Source: Coprinopsis marcescibilis | Lineage: Eukaryota > Basidiomycota > Agaricomycetes > Agaricales > Psathyrellaceae | Direction of reading: 5' to 3' | Length of the DNA stretch: 64,000 nucleotides | NCBI GenBank assembly: GCA_004369085.1 | Contig: ML210196.1 | Span: forward strand, 62,001-126,000 | In this document: piece after piece, positions 11,110-22,794 of the stretch | Numbering within the stretch: the stretch's first letter is position 1 | Layout of the letters: each line of letters begins with the position of its first letter | The notes under the pieces: model-generated | Databases searched by the model: none | What the model saw: only the letters and a program-made list of their open reading frames with translations | Told to the model about the DNA's origin: nothing | Made by a program: the position numbers and the translations under genes

Positions 11110-13184
11110 ATGTTCAACCTTTTCCTCCGCCACCGCTGTCCTCGCTGTCCCGCATCATGGGGCACTCACCGTGGCACACAGCTATCAGTACGGCTGGAAC
11201 GATGGACGCGGACCTACTCCAGCGAATCCGACTTAACGCGTAGCCAGGACACGAAAAAGCCATATTACATCACGACGCCAATTTTCTACCCGAACGCTGT
11301 TCCTCATATTGGACATCTGTATACGCTTGTCCTTGGGGACATTTTCGCCCGGTATCAGAGGCTGCAGGATCCTGGCCGGCCCGTTAAATTATTGGTTGGT
11401 ACGGATGAGCATGGGATGAAGATTCAGCAGGCTGCGGCCAAGGCGAGGGGATGTTCCGAACAGGCCGAGGTGTTGGCGTTTTGTGACGAGCTGAGCGAGG
11501 TATTCCAAGTGAGCAGGAAATTTCGTGTGCAGGAGCCTGGCACTGATACACCTGCTGCAGAACCTGTCGAAAAAAGCCAACATTAGCTACACCGTCTACG
11601 CCAGGACGACTCGCCAGGAGCATAGAAATGCTGTCGAACACGTTTGGGTACGTGGCCGAGTCGTCTACACATTTACTGCCATCCTCAAATTCTGATCCAC
11701 AGCGAAATCTATGGGAGAAAGGCTTCATTTACAAGGGAGACTACGAGGGGTGGTATTCAATCACGGACGAATGTTTCTACACCACAACGCAAGTGACCGA
11801 ATCGGCTTTGTCGACGCCAGAAACTCCCGAATACATCTCGAAAGAAACTGGCTCCAAAGTTGAATGGTCGAAGGAATACAACTATATGTTCCGTCTTTCA
11901 GCGTTCCGCGACGCGCTTCTCCAACATTACTCCACCAACAAACCCTCAGATGCAATCGTAACGCCTTCACAGTACAATTCTGTCGCCCTCCAGATGCTTG
12001 CAGCTGGCGAAACTCAAGTCTCAGGGGAACCACCACTACTGGCAGACATATCCATTTCTCGACCTCGGTCCCGCCTAAACTGGGGTATCCCAGTTCCTAA
12101 TGATCCCGAGCACACCGTCTATGTGTGGTTCGACGCCTTGCTGATATACCTTTCCGGTGTGGGTTACCCCGGGCTGCAAGCGAAGGACAACAGTGGCTGG
12201 GCACCGAATCTCCAGATCATAGGGAAGGATATTCTCAGGTATTTTCACTCGAATGGTCCTCCTTTCCGAGATTAATGGTTGCGTTTCAGGTTCCATTCGT
12301 TGTACCTACCGGCGATATTGATGGCCCTCGGAGCTCCTAAATATGCTGAATTCGGGACACAAACGGCCTCGGAGACGATCGCCAATTCATATCCTCTCCC
12401 ACACCGGCTTCTCACGCACGCACACTGGACTGTCTCGCACCAGAAGATGTCAAAGTCTGTTGGAAACGTTGTTGACCCAGTACACTCGCTGGAGAAGTAT
12501 GGCATTGATATCGTCCGATTCTACCTTGCTCGTGTCGGTGGGAGGTTCAGGGACGATGTTGGTATGTGCCCTGTCATATTCATGATTGAATGCGGTTTTG
12601 ACGTTCCCTTTAGACTGGTCCTTCGAACAACTCGAGAAGCATTCCAAAGAACTTCAGTCGTACCTTGGAAACTACTTCCTTCGTAATACCTCTGCCCGAC
12701 TTACAGCGAATGCGGAATTGGGGTACCAGGAAGTTGGGCACCAGCATGCTACATCCCATCCATCAAATGTAGAACTGTCTCGTCGCGTGTACGAGCTGCC
12801 AACTGTCGTCAAAACATTTATGGACAATCTCGAAATCGCTGAAGCAGTAGGGGAAATGATCGAAGTTCTGGGTTTGGTTCGTATCCATTTTCCGCACGCG
12901 ACTCTTTGTGACATGAGGGCTCATTGTGCTCCTAGGCTAACAAGGCTATTACCGACATCGCCCCATGGTCAAAGACCTGCTCCCCCGTCCTCGTTTACGA
13001 AACTCGGAGGACAGCCTTGGACACACTTCGTACCGCAGGTATATGTTTACGGCCTTTCGTTCCGGAGACTTCAGAACGCCTCTTGGATGCACTTGCCCTG
13101 CCTCAGGAAGAAAGGACTTGGGAGAGCCTGTCAAAAAATGTGCCTTGGCATGAACGCAAAGTCCAAGGTGTCAGATTGTTTTGA
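11110..13184 (+). CDS. MSM1: Methionyl-tRNA synthetase, mitochondrial type
   Basis: Charges mitochondrial tRNA-Met. Six exons: 11110-11508, 11561-11647, 11703-12238, 12290-12561, 12614-12876, 12936-13184. All phases agree and give 601 residues, close to yeast MSM1. The first 40 residues are Arg-rich with almost no acidic residues ([13 protein letters not shown]...), consistent with a mitochondrial targeting peptide. The class I signature is PHIGHLYT; the signature lysine loop is [32 protein letters not shown] and [10 protein letters not shown] are characteristic MetRS segments, and [11 protein letters not shown] marks the anticodon-binding helical bundle. The intron before the last exon uses donor GTTCGT. 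A degenerate copy of the last exon and 3' flank follows immediately downstream. Confidence 0.93.
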
Positions 13185-13472
13185 CCGCTAGGCACTCCTC
13201 GCGAATCTTTTACATTTCCTGTGCTGAATATATTCGAGCGTTCACTTTTCCCTAGATTTAATGCTTCGGATCCTACACGAGACGGTCTAAATTATCCCTC
13301 GCTATGACGTGAAAGCTTCCCAACGGCAGCTACCTGGTAATGTGACCCTTTGGCGCCTCAGTCAGGCCCGTTATCTAAAGTTAGATCATGGCGACACCAA
13401 TTCCCTTCCCCACTGCCCTTGGCATCAATTGGACTGACCATATCTCGTGAAGTCAGAGAGAACTTATTTTGG
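12921..13472. repeat. Tandem duplication, unit A (MetRS last exon plus 3' flank)
   Basis: Source unit of a direct duplication: the final MetRS exon, its stop codon and about 290 bp of 3' flank. Unit B follows at 13514-14046. The stop codons of the two units are 581 bp apart. Confidence 0.85.
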
Positions 13473-13513
13473 TACCTTCTTTGGCATTGCGGATTTGGAA
13501 AATCCGATGATGC

Positions 13514-13765
13514 GCTCATTTCAGCCAGCAAAGCCAATCTTGAACGTTAACATATACCTGCTCCCGCGTCCTCGTGTACACTCGGAGGACAGCCTTGGAT
13601 GCACTTCGTTCCGCAGGTATATGCTTACGGCCTTTTGTTCCGGGCATATTAGAACGCCTCTTGGACGCACTCGCCGGGCGCCCTGCCTCAAGAAGAAGGA
13701 CATGGAGCCTGTCAAAGAACGCTCCTTGGCATGAACGTAAAGTCCAAGGCGTCGGATTGTTTTGA
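13514..13765 (+). pseudogene. Decayed duplicate of the MetRS last exon
   Basis: Copies the final MetRS exon, including the segments [18 protein letters not shown] and [11 protein letters not shown], and ends in the same TTG-TTT-TGA context. It has no exons 1-5, an in-frame TAA near its start, and small indels in the first third and the middle. It cannot encode a synthetase; it is a duplication relic (frames and indels read by eye). Confidence 0.85.
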
Positions 13766-14046
13766 CCGCTAGGTACTACTCGCAAATCTTTTACATTTTC
13801 CGTGCTGAAGATATTCGAGCTTTAACTCTAGATTCAATCCTTCGGATCTACGCGAGACGATCTAATTTATCCTCTCTGTGACATGAAGGTTCCCGACGTC
13901 AGCTGCCTCCTCGTGTGACCCTGACGCCTCAGTCAGGCTGTGTCCGTTATCTAAAATTAGATCATGGCAACACCCCCCATCGACCCATTCCCTTCCACAG
14001 CCATTGTCATCAATTGGGCCCATATCTTGTGAAATCAGAGAGAAAT
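13514..14046. repeat. Tandem duplication, unit B
   Basis: Second copy of 12921-13472, with many substitutions and short indels. The flank downstream of the stop is also duplicated (CCGCTAGG..., then GTTATCTAAA.TTAGATCATGGC, then the GTGAA.TCAGAGAGAA end), so the duplicated segment was genomic, not an mRNA copy. Confidence 0.85.
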
Positions 14047-14595
14047 TTAACTCGATGATTCTGCCCTAGCTCTCTGTCCACGCGGCTCATTCCAAGAATC
14101 CAAGTACATATTAACAGCGGCTTAACATTTCTCATTTCGCTGACTGAGCAGATTGATATGACGATTCTCCCATGTAGGCCGTCCTATTTCTCCGAGCGTC
14201 GGGAGCTCATCTCAGGCAGCTTATGACAATTCCAATCTTGATTATTTACCAAGCTCGCTTCTGCACAACTTCAGCATCTTGATTCCGCGATATTGGCTAG
14301 CGGCGTTCAGAGATATCACAGATAAAGATAAAGAACAATGTTTAAGGCTCTTCCTTGCATTTAATAGAACAGCATCTAGGTTTGGTTCCCACATTGGTAT
14401 GCATCGAGATCAGTGGGGCTTAGGGGAGTCGCTAGGTCGGAATTCCGCAGGAGGCCTAAAAGCGCAATCGTATTGTCCTTCCTCGGGTTGCGATGCATAC
14501 ATATGTGTGGTTGGGGAAGGTCAATGCTTCCCTTTTACCTTTGTCTTCTTGATCCATGTATTCACGCTGACAACCCCATCCGTCGACATAGCGGA
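14047..14595. other. Intergenic upstream of membrane-protein gene
   Basis: No supportable gene. Open frame upstream of 14596 in the same phase lacks a convincing protein signature and is taken as 5' UTR. Confidence 0.4.
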
Positions 14596-15712
14596 ATGCT
14601 TTGCCCCTACCTTTCGCTTCCTTGGGCTTTTAATCTCGAGCTCAGGCTGCTGATACTGTGCTGGCTATCTTTGGCGCCTGTTGTCAACAGCCTAGTTAAT
14701 GTGACGGTGGAGAGGGGTGACGAAGAAATCTCGTACAAGCCGAGGGATGGATGGAAGGATGTCGCGCCTGGCATGGCAATCTCAGAGATTAGTGGTGCTA
14801 CCGCCACCTTGAACTTCACAGGTCTGTACCGTGCACCAACCTTCTGTCTTCACAAGCTCCTGACACCTGTGCACCGATATTAGGTGTGGCTATCTACTAT
14901 CAAGGCTGGTTATGGAGCCAACAGATACGTCTCGTCGCCAATATTGACGGTAGACCCACCAGGAGGACGTTAAATCTGCAGGACCTCTCCGCGGATAACG
15001 CTTCTTCAGATCCCACTGAGCCTGTGACGTTGCTCATTGCGGAAGGTCTGCCCGACGTTGCACATACGCTGGTCATGACCCATGTAGACAACCCTGATTG
15101 GAATCGAGGGCTCATCATCGGCAGTTTCATGTAAGTGTCCCGTCGTTGGCGATGCAGTATGCATTTGTTCTCTCAAGTGATACTCATCAATCTTCTTCGT
15201 CTTTCCATGTCCTTCCAAACAGATACTCCACCGATAGACCCCCCGTTGATTCTTCGAGGAACGCTTCCAGCACATCCACAGAAGATTCGGGGTCATCATC
15301 TACCACAAACACTACGACGCCTATTTCGCCTTCTTCATCAACGCCGCCGGGAATGAACTTCGCCGTGGTGCTGCCATCTGTCCTCGCGGGCCTGATATTC
15401 ATCGTGGCAATCGTCGTGCTGTCCATGTACATCGTGGAAAGGAGACGAAGGAAAGCGCATGGGCACGGACATGAAAAGATCCCGAGTACGCTTTCCAAAA
15501 AATCGTTCTCGAGTTCGACGACGACATTGGGTTGGAAGAGCGGACATTCTAGGCGAAGCTCAGACTCAAGTTCGCGGATGCCGTTTTTGACTGTGTTCAA
15601 GACGAATGAAAGGCGGACACTGGCGGTGCATGAACAATTGAACCTTGAGCCTCATATCGCAGTTTTGGTGCCTGTGCATGGGGACGAATTGGATTCTTGG
15701 ACAATCGAGTAG
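14596..15712 (+). CDS. Single-pass membrane protein with secreted-side domain (paralogue of 35724-36823)
   Basis: Three exons, 14596-14821, 14884-15130, 15223-15712, with phases 1 and 2; 320 residues. An N-terminal hydrophobic signal peptide (about 1-33) precedes an ectodomain with N-glycosylation sequons (NVT, NFT). The ectodomain includes IDGRPTRRTLNLQD and GLPDVAHTLVMTH, a pattern suggesting a beta-sandwich, possibly galactose-binding-like (inference). A Ser/Thr/Pro-rich stalk leads to a transmembrane helix (FAVVLPSVLAGLIFIVAIVV), then a basic, Ser-rich cytoplasmic tail. Start chosen because the signal peptide begins there. The gene at 35724 has the same exon number, intron phases, length and domain order. 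Many Agaricomycetes carry such genes in families; the role is unknown. Confidence 0.8.
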
Positions 15713-16003
15713 GTTCATGATCTTTTGTAGAAAACATTTCAACTGTACATCCTTATTTTCGATTTCCCCCTCGTGAACGCTTATCTCATGGACGTATTTT
15801 GCCACATTGCATATTCTTTGGTTAATCGTTATTGTATTGGTCAGATCTTCATTCCTAACTAGCATTCCCGTCGTAAGTAGTTGTGCGTGGATGTAAGAGA
15901 AAGTCGCCCTTGGTTAGTAGATAGTGGGCCATAAGTTATATCTATCGATATTAGAACGTGTATTGTCGTGAAGATTCGTCGCGCAGGTCACCGACGAGCG
16001 CCA
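15713..16003. other. Convergent intergenic region
   Basis: 3' flanks of two convergent genes. Nothing else is visible. Confidence 0.5.
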
Positions 16004-18008
16004 TTATTGCAACTTTTCATAACACCTCCCGAAGTCCCCATTTCCGTTATTCCTCGCGTAAGCCTGACTTTCCACGAACGCCTCCAACGCGCAAAGACCA
16101 TGCTTATCTCCACCGCAGAACTCCAAAGGTTGAACGGCATCATTCACCAATATCCTCACGTACGTCTTCCCTTTCCGTTTCAGCTTCCCTTTAAAGCGAC
16201 CAACCGATCCTTCCCAGACCTCTTCGTCTATGCCATGCGCAACTTTACACTGCATCCTCTCTACAACCATTCGCGCAGAAAACGGAACTAGCTTGTTCGT
16301 GAACCACGTTCTGTCCTTGCTCGGCATTGTGGGGTCCAGGTGTGTCGGTTGTCTGAAGAGCCCCATGGCAGCGAACACGGCAACCATGAGATTGTCGTGT
16401 GAGAAATCGGCGTAGATGGATCGGTCGAGGGGGAAAGTCAATGGCGAGGCATCGAGTGTACGGTTCGTCTGGGTTTCGTCCTTGACTTGCTTTCTCGTCA
16501 GCCGAGCGAGAAGTTCGTTGATGTATCCCACTCCTTGGACTGGTCCGAGGGGTTGCCCATATCTTCCATGCCAAGTCAGTTGGACGCGCATGCACCAAAT
16601 GCGACCCTAACAACTCACCCTCGGTTATAATATTTCTCGATATCGGACAAATATTGGAACTGTGTAAACTCTGCAGGCGTGAACAGTTCGCAAAAGCGAC
16701 TTAGGGTTTCGAGAGCGACGGACTCGAACGCGCAGAGGGGTATCAATGCCGCCACGTCGGATGGTGTGAGATTAGCGCCCGGCGCCTGGGCATTGAGTCG
16801 TTGAGCAATCGGTGTCGCAAAAATGCTAGTCCAAACTTCAGTTTGTTCTTCTGGATTGCCAGCTGAAGGGCACATCGCATCTTCCAGTGTGTCATTGAGC
16901 TACTGTAATGTCAGCCTCGAGTCGTGCGTACTCGGCTACTACCTACATGTTCGGGAAGAATCAGGGCGAGTTTTGGCCGGTAGATGTTGTTCGCGGCCTC
17001 GGTAAACCCTATCCAGGCGAGACATCAGCCCAGCCCAAGTTTGTCCCTTACGTCAATATATATTCACCTGCAGTCCAATTGGTCGCGGAATCTATGACTC
17101 TGACAGATCCTGACGCCCTGACAAAAGGTACATTCCCTTTTGAGACAAGTTTTCTGTACCTCTCATACATCTTTGCGCCTGACTCCGCTGACCTATCCAC
17201 AGTTACTCCAAGGGAGTCGTGATGTAAATGTGGAGACTCACTGGAAGGCTCCAAAAGGCACCAGGTCATCCAGCCCCAATTGATACCGGTAATCTTTCAG
17301 GAATGAAAGCCGGGGGTCCAGATAAGCGTTCGCAGACTGGAGCTTCTCTAATGCCCCACGAATCCTTGAATCAGACCCAGATGTCGGGAAGCGTGCGCCA
17401 TGCCGCTGAATCTGAAAAGCACGCCCTTGATAAACGCCATGAGTCACTCGGGAAAAGGAAATGAACCTACAACGTTGACCTAAATCGCATGTCCGATTGT
17501 CGTGAGTGAGCCGAGTTTCGCTTGACAGCCAGGATGATCGCCTGACAGAAAACACCTACCTGATTGATCTTACAGTCCTTGGGTGGTCGTCTGTAGATCT
17601 CCGCAGGAAAATAGGGCGTATAAGCACCCCATGAGCTCGGAGACTCCCAAGGCACTGGCGAGGCTGTCCAAGATGCTGGGAGTGTTGAAAATTGTGCGAT
17701 GGGGCCGTAAATAATGCACGTGTAGAGGGTGAGGGTGAAAATGAAAACCAGCGTCGCAAAGGCCATGAAGAACGGAGGCGTCGAGGTTGGCCTATTAAGC
17801 AATTCAGATAAGCCATATGAAGAGCTAAAGAAGAGCATGAGATTACATACCCATCCAACCGTCGGGAAAACCATGTACCCCTATCGTGACTAGGTTCTCC
17901 ATCTATACTCCTCCTTTCATGCTGGGCCAGTTTGTCTTCCCGCCTTGCGGTTGGAAGGAGTGCCGATAACTCATTGGCGTATAGTACACTTCCTCGATAC
18001 ACGCTCAT
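16004..18008 (-). CDS. Histidine-acid phosphatase / phytase-like, N-terminally membrane anchored
   Basis: Eight exons: 18008-17851, 17791-17560, 17479-17471 (9-nt micro-exon), 17411-17242, 17192-17068, 17008-16947, 16899-16619, 16562-16004; 531 residues with every phase closing. The histidine-acid phosphatase signature RHGARFPTSG is restored by splicing the 9-nt exon (VNV) between NQ and IQRHGARFP. The C-terminal proton-donor motif is ADFSHDN, and LEFCGGDKHGLC is the conserved Cys-containing end. Expected reaction: hydrolysis of phosphomonoesters, possibly phytate. A hydrophobic helix (FFMAFATLVFIFTLTLYTCII) near residues 57-77 after a basic stretch suggests a type II anchor rather than a cleaved signal peptide. 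The ATG at 18008 is the first in frame. Confidence 0.9.
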
Positions 18009-18883
18009 CGTTGATATCGCCCAGCTTCGAGATTCAAACAAAGGGGGCTATGAGAGGAGAGAGAAAGTGGGGGATTACGATTGTGGTCTGCTCATGTCAA
18101 ATGGTCTGACAGTCTTATCCGTGAAGGAATAGGCTGTAACGAGGCTTCGGAGAGCATTATAGCATGTATAAGGAGCAAGCATCGCACGAGAGTTATATGA
18201 GAATGGCCATGGATTACGCACCCGGAAAACGTGTGCGTCGGACCTTGTACCGAAAACGTTTGTTTCAATGAGGCGTCGACAGGCGGCTATAGTGCAACGT
18301 GCGTGCGTCACCGCATAATCCTATTTCGTTTCAGTATACAGCAGCTGGCGCGAGGGCGATACATATGGCGGGGGGTCTCATCAGCAGTAGTGTTAATCTT
18401 CTTTGGCACACAAGATTAACTTTGTCAATTGGGCGTTAGGAGGGCGGCCGCGTCGAAGATCCCAGGACCCCGTTACTGGAGCCTAACTGGTCAAACCCGG
18501 GTTATGTGATAGGTAGCACTCTTCACTGTGAAGTGGTTCTTGTCGCTAGAAGATTGGATGAGTCTACAATTGTGACAATTCACACTCAAAACTCATCACG
18601 AAGGCTTCAGAAGCCTGAATGATTCTATAGAGATTGGGCGCGAGATTTTCTCAGTGGAATGTTGATAGCTGATTCAAAACAGTCATTGGTGTTGAATATT
18701 GAATGATCATGGGAACAAATGAGACGCTGCCCAGGCATAAGTATCAGAATTGGGCGGTATCAAGAGACAAGTCACGAGTGTATTAAATGCTAGGAATGTA
18801 GCTCCCGTTAAACGCTAGAACGTACTCTTTGTAAACTCTCGCCTGTAATCGTAATCCAAGGGAAAGGGTCTATCCGGGGTTAC
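18009..18883. other. Intergenic
   Basis: No supportable ORF, RNA gene or repeat seen. Confidence 0.45.
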
Positions 18884-19508
18884 TCAGTAACCTATCTGGT
18901 ATCGCGTGGAATAGTTGTGGTTGCAGCTATTCCATCTATTGGTAAATTTGGCATGCTCGGTGAGTGCGAGTATGTTGTATGGACCCTCCCTTTTGTCAGG
19001 GCGCTCGATACATTGCTGTTGGTACCCAGCGTCCAAGAGTCGCTTTAGATCTGCCTCAGTAGATTGCGTCATAAGTTCATCCTGGTGAATACAAGTACGA
19101 TAAGTGGGAATTTGCCACTGTCAGCTGAGGAGTACCTTGATAAAGTACATCATTGTTACTTACGCGGTACCCCTGATTGTGGTTTCCATCCAAGTTCAAA
19201 AGGGAGACCGACGTTCTTCCGAGCCTGTAGTAGTGCTGCTGGATCCTTTCATCTTCTAATTTCCAGAGTCGTAAACACTCCAAGTAGACACTTTCGGCCA
19301 ATGCGCTCTCCTTCATTGAGCCGGCATGCACCTTCTCACACAGCGGCAATATCGCGGAGTTCCAGCAATCTTTGACATACAGATCTAGAGCGAAGAAGAG
19401 AGCAAGCTTGGCTCCAGATAGCTTTTTCGGCATGGCTAGCTTTGAGAATGGGAGGAACGATCGAGTGGTGGAAAGGAAACTATCGTAACTGGAAGATACT
19501 GAGTTCAT
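18884..19508 (-). CDS. Small hypothetical protein
   Basis: Two exons, 19508-19164 and 19081-18884, joined at phase 0 by a GTAAGT...CAG intron; 180 residues. No signal peptide or membrane segment. It contains a helical-looking segment with two cysteines (LALFFALDLYVKDCWNSAIL) and an acidic/aromatic middle part. I recognise no family. Support is the intact spliced frame and clean splice sites only. Confidence 0.5.
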
Positions 19509-20401
19509 CGCTAACGATTGAACACCTTAAGTAGTCAAATCGATAGCGCTCAGAAGCCACTGGTAGGGGTTTTAGCCTTGTACTCCTCGAACAACGCGCG
19601 AAGTTCGACCAGTGGCCCAGGCCACTGATGTGCTCGAGGCTCAACTTGGCGCGCGTCAATTAACGGAATGCAGGCGCCAGATATTCAGTGTATGGTAAAA
19701 GGTTTCTCGCACATAACAATGAGCCGCAAGTGTGCAACTAACGCATGCTGGAGCAACATACCGACTTTCATGCTTGGATCATAATCGAAGGGCACGATGT
19801 GATGAGGAACGAATACGGACAAAACATTGCTCTCCTCACAAGGTATTATCTCCGTAAGTTACTTCCATGTTGTTGGCGAGCAAGAAATCATCAATGAAAC
19901 ACAGTTTACATTGATATGCACGTATAACAGCGTGACAGCCTACTCTACCGAGATTGTCAACGTGATAACGCGAAGCGGTGTACTTTAAGACAAGGCGTGC
20001 TGTGAATGTTGCCTTGTATTATATGGATAGAATGAAGGGCAAAGCAGACGTGAAGAATCGTGAAGAAAGTCGTAGAACCGTCCATATCGGTATGTAATGG
20101 CCACTATACTACTCGTAAAATTGAATGCAAGAAGGAGATAGATATTGAAGCGTGAGGGGGGGCATAAGGGATAATGCAAAACGTGAAGAGAGAATTAATA
20201 GATTGACTATAGATGCAATGGCGTAATGATTGAACGTGAATTTGCCGTGAATGCGCGTAGAATATGCCGAAGGGGGCGTCATAGAAAGAGAAAAAAAGCA
20301 GCCAACACGAAACCCGAAGAGATCATAAAGTCTAGATGATCCGTTAAATACGTCAACCGCTGAAGAATATCCATAACCAACCACACAATGCAACTAACCA
20401 A
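19509..20401. other. Intergenic
   Basis: AT-rich, no supportable gene. It holds the promoter of the small gene ending at 19508 and the 3' flank of the gene at 20402. Confidence 0.45.
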
Positions 20402-22372
20402 CTATCGATCAAAGAAAATAACAGGGGCAACGAGTCGGTGAAGACCATCCACTTCGTCATCACCCCCTCCAGCCTCAAGTTGATGATCTGATTCGGTGTC
20501 ACCCGGAGTCCTTGAGGCAGAAGGTTCCCTCCTAATCGAATCAAAATCATATACCACCCCGCCATGCCCGCTTGGTAGCTCAGACAGCAGGTTGAAGGTA
20601 GTCCTCCAAGGAGATGTCGCAAGGGCTGGAGCAGGGGTCAACGGTGCCCTCAATATCACAGACCTCGTCAACTGGATCTCGTCCGGCCATTCCGAGCCCG
20701 AAGTGTTCTGTCTTGATGATGCTGCAACTTCGGTCGTGCGCCCTGTAGTACCACTTTCCCGTTCCTGTTGACGTTCCCAGGCCCCTAGAACTTGCTGCTC
20801 GTAGAATGACATTGGCTGGGGCTGGGGCTGTGGAGGCCTTTGACTGGCGTCGTCGTCCAAAGTCAGTCCCCGGGTGTCGTGGCGGAGGGATGACATCAAC
20901 TGCTCGAAAGCAATCACCTGTCTCTCCGAATTCTGACCAACAATGAAAGACGATGGTTCTGAAGCGTTTGTGTGTCGGTCTAGAGGCTCAGGCGAAGACG
21001 TGATTTGCCGGTCAAACAGGGGTGGCGCGATGGAAACACGTTCTTCGGTTCCCACATCTGTCATTGATCGTCGTCGGATGTGCTGGGGTGACTCGGGTTG
21101 AACGAATTGGGCAAACTGGGGCATGCCAAACTCGATGCTGACCTCTTGGCCTTCTCCGATAGATGTATCTAGGTTGACAAACTCGAAACCCGTCTCCGAG
21201 TCCGAGTCATTAGTAGCGTTGCGCCACGCAGCTCGAGGGGATGATGGGGCGAATGTTGGTGATGAGAGCGGAGAGTTTGGTTCCGTTGGGGGATTTGGTG
21301 CAGATGATGGCTTTGGAGGGCTTGAAGTGGGGTCGGCGTAGGCAGTAACAGCATCGGAGAAGAACGTGTAGAGTTCGAGTTGAGATTCAGTTGTTTCTGG
21401 TTGTTCAGGTTCTGTGAACGACGACGACGGGCAGGGAGCGTGGTTAGGCTGATGATTTCTTGTTCGGGAGGATGACCGTGACGGTGAGCCGCCCCAGTAT
21501 CTTGGTCCCTCAGGACGTAGAGGGCCTTGATGGCGTCGAGCATTACTCGAAGGCCCCTTCCTCCTCGCTTCCGCCATCCGCTCACAGAATTTCCAACGTG
21601 TCCCCAATGGATTACCGCACACCGCACATCCAACGCCCTCCTTCACACACCCACAGGGGCTCATTTCAAACCTTACTCCGACATACTGAGTGAAGTACTC
21701 CGCCGAAAGCGGAACCACCGCCTCTGTCGCAGCCGAACGCGCAGTGTAGACTTTGGTCGGTGATGACGAGGCAAAGAGGTGAATGATAGTGCCGCAGCCG
21801 TTGCTGACTGGTTTCCGAATGACGGAGCTGGACGTCGAGGAAACCTTTGGTGGAGGAATGGGGAGCGCAGACGGCTTAAACGGGGTTGGGTCGACGAAGG
21901 TGTCCTCCACTTCAGCTCCACATACGAGAATGTATGACATATTCTCTTCGTCAAATTCGTGGTCGATGTCTGGATGCGGCACCCAGCGGGAGTAGGAGGG
22001 GTGTTGGTACTGGTGGGCTCCGAGGGTTCTGTGGCGGCGGTCTAGGTTTTCGAGGCGGTTGCTTTCGCTGTAAGCGAAGCTATACGGTCGATTCTCCTCG
22101 TCCGAGTCTGAATCGTCCAAAGATGGCGGTCGACGAGGGACTCCATGTATCGAGTTCCGGTCTAGGCGCATTGCACCTCGACGTCGTAGCCTCGACGCCT
22201 CGCCCGTCCGCACCAAATCCGAGAGCACAATAGCGTCGTCGGCATCTGTAATAGTTGGTCGCGACATGGTTGAAGATGAAGTTGAGGAGGCAGACGACCG
22301 TCGCCTGCGCCTATGAACCACCTGAGGCGATGACTCAAGGGCTCCAGATTGCGAAACCATGTCTACGGACAT
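20402..22372 (-). CDS. Ser/Pro-rich protein with a conserved Cys motif
   Basis: Single exon, 656 residues from the ATG at 22372; the codons immediately upstream contain only a GTG. The protein is mostly disordered: an Arg/Ser N-terminus, acidic patches, and long Ser/Pro stretches. One compact region (about residues 215-275) contains CGCVKEGVGCAVCGNPLG followed by W and C, a CxCx6CxxC arrangement that could bind zinc (inference). I know no named function. The central motif and the upstream VRFEMSPCGC context are the parts most useful for a homology search. Unusually long for an intronless gene in this window. Confidence 0.7.
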   Translation of the reverse strand: MSVDMVSQSGALESSPQVVHRRRRRSSASSTSSSTMSRPTITDADDAIVLSDLVRTGEASRLRRRGAMRLDRNSIHGVPRRPPSLDDSDSDEENRPYSFAYSESNRLENLDRRHRTLGAHQYQHPSYSRWVPHPDIDHEFDEENMSYILVCGAEVEDTFVDPTPFKPSALPIPPPKVSSTSSSVIRKPVSNGCGTIIHLFASSSPTKVYTARSAATEAVVPLSAEYFTQYVGVRFEMSPCGCVKEGVGCAVCGNPLGTRWKFCERMAEARRKGPSSNARRHQGPLRPEGPRYWGGSPSRSSSRTRNHQPNHAPCPSSSFTEPEQPETTESQLELYTFFSDAVTAYADPTSSPPKPSSAPNPPTEPNSPLSSPTFAPSSPRAAWRNATNDSDSETGFEFVNLDTSIGEGQEVSIEFGMPQFAQFVQPESPQHIRRRSMTDVGTEERVSIAPPLFDRQITSSPEPLDRHTNASEPSSFIVGQNSERQVIAFEQLMSSLRHDTRGLTLDDDASQRPPQPQPQPMSFYEQQVLGAWERQQERESGTTGRTTEVAASSRQNTSGSEWPDEIQLTRSVILRAPLTPAPALATSPWRTTFNLLSELPSGHGGVVYDFDSIRREPSASRTPGDTESDHQLEAGGGDDEVDGLHRLVAPVIFFDR

Positions 22373-22402
22373 TAATCTGATCACTGTTTCGATATGAAAC
22401 CC

Positions 22403-22624
22403 TTAACAGTAATCCACGTTGTTCGAGGTTGCTTGTTGGGCTTCGTTTCGGTCGTAATGTTGACGCTGTAAACCTATCAGACATGCACCCGCGAATAGTC
22501 CGACAGCTAGCTTACTGGAGTCGTATAGTAAACGAATATCTTCTCCAGCTGCCCTGTAATGCCGGTCGACGTGCTGGGTAGAGAAGTGGATGGCACCAAG
22601 GCTTCGAACATGCGGGGACGGCAT
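22403..22624 (-). CDS. Tiny ORF, doubtful gene
   Basis: A 73-residue frame (MPSPHVRSLGAIHF...) directly upstream of, and in the same direction as, the Cys-motif gene. A possible 42-bp GTAAGC...TAG intron inside it keeps frame, giving a shorter version. It could be a small protein, an upstream ORF or chance. No family recognised. Confidence 0.25.
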   Translation of the reverse strand: MPSPHVRSLGAIHFSTQHVDRHYRAAGEDIRLLYDSSKLAVGLFAGACLIGLQRQHYDRNEAQQATSNNVDYC

Positions 22625-22794
22625 GGTTCAGTACTTTGTCAGCAAGTGGCGGTGCGCCGCGTTGATCGGGATATTCAGAGTCGATGGTTCGAGTCCCAGA
22701 CAGAGAGATGTTTTAAATTAAAGGCACCTGGATAATAATAGAAGAAACGAACCAAAAAACAGTACACGACTTGGAATAATAGCCCGTCTCAGCA

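Noticed and set aside
22640..22705. tRNA-like sequence with good A-box and B-box (GGTTCGAGTCC)
   Set aside because: The T stem pairs at only two of five positions and the acceptor stem does not close. At most a decayed tRNA or SINE-like relic.
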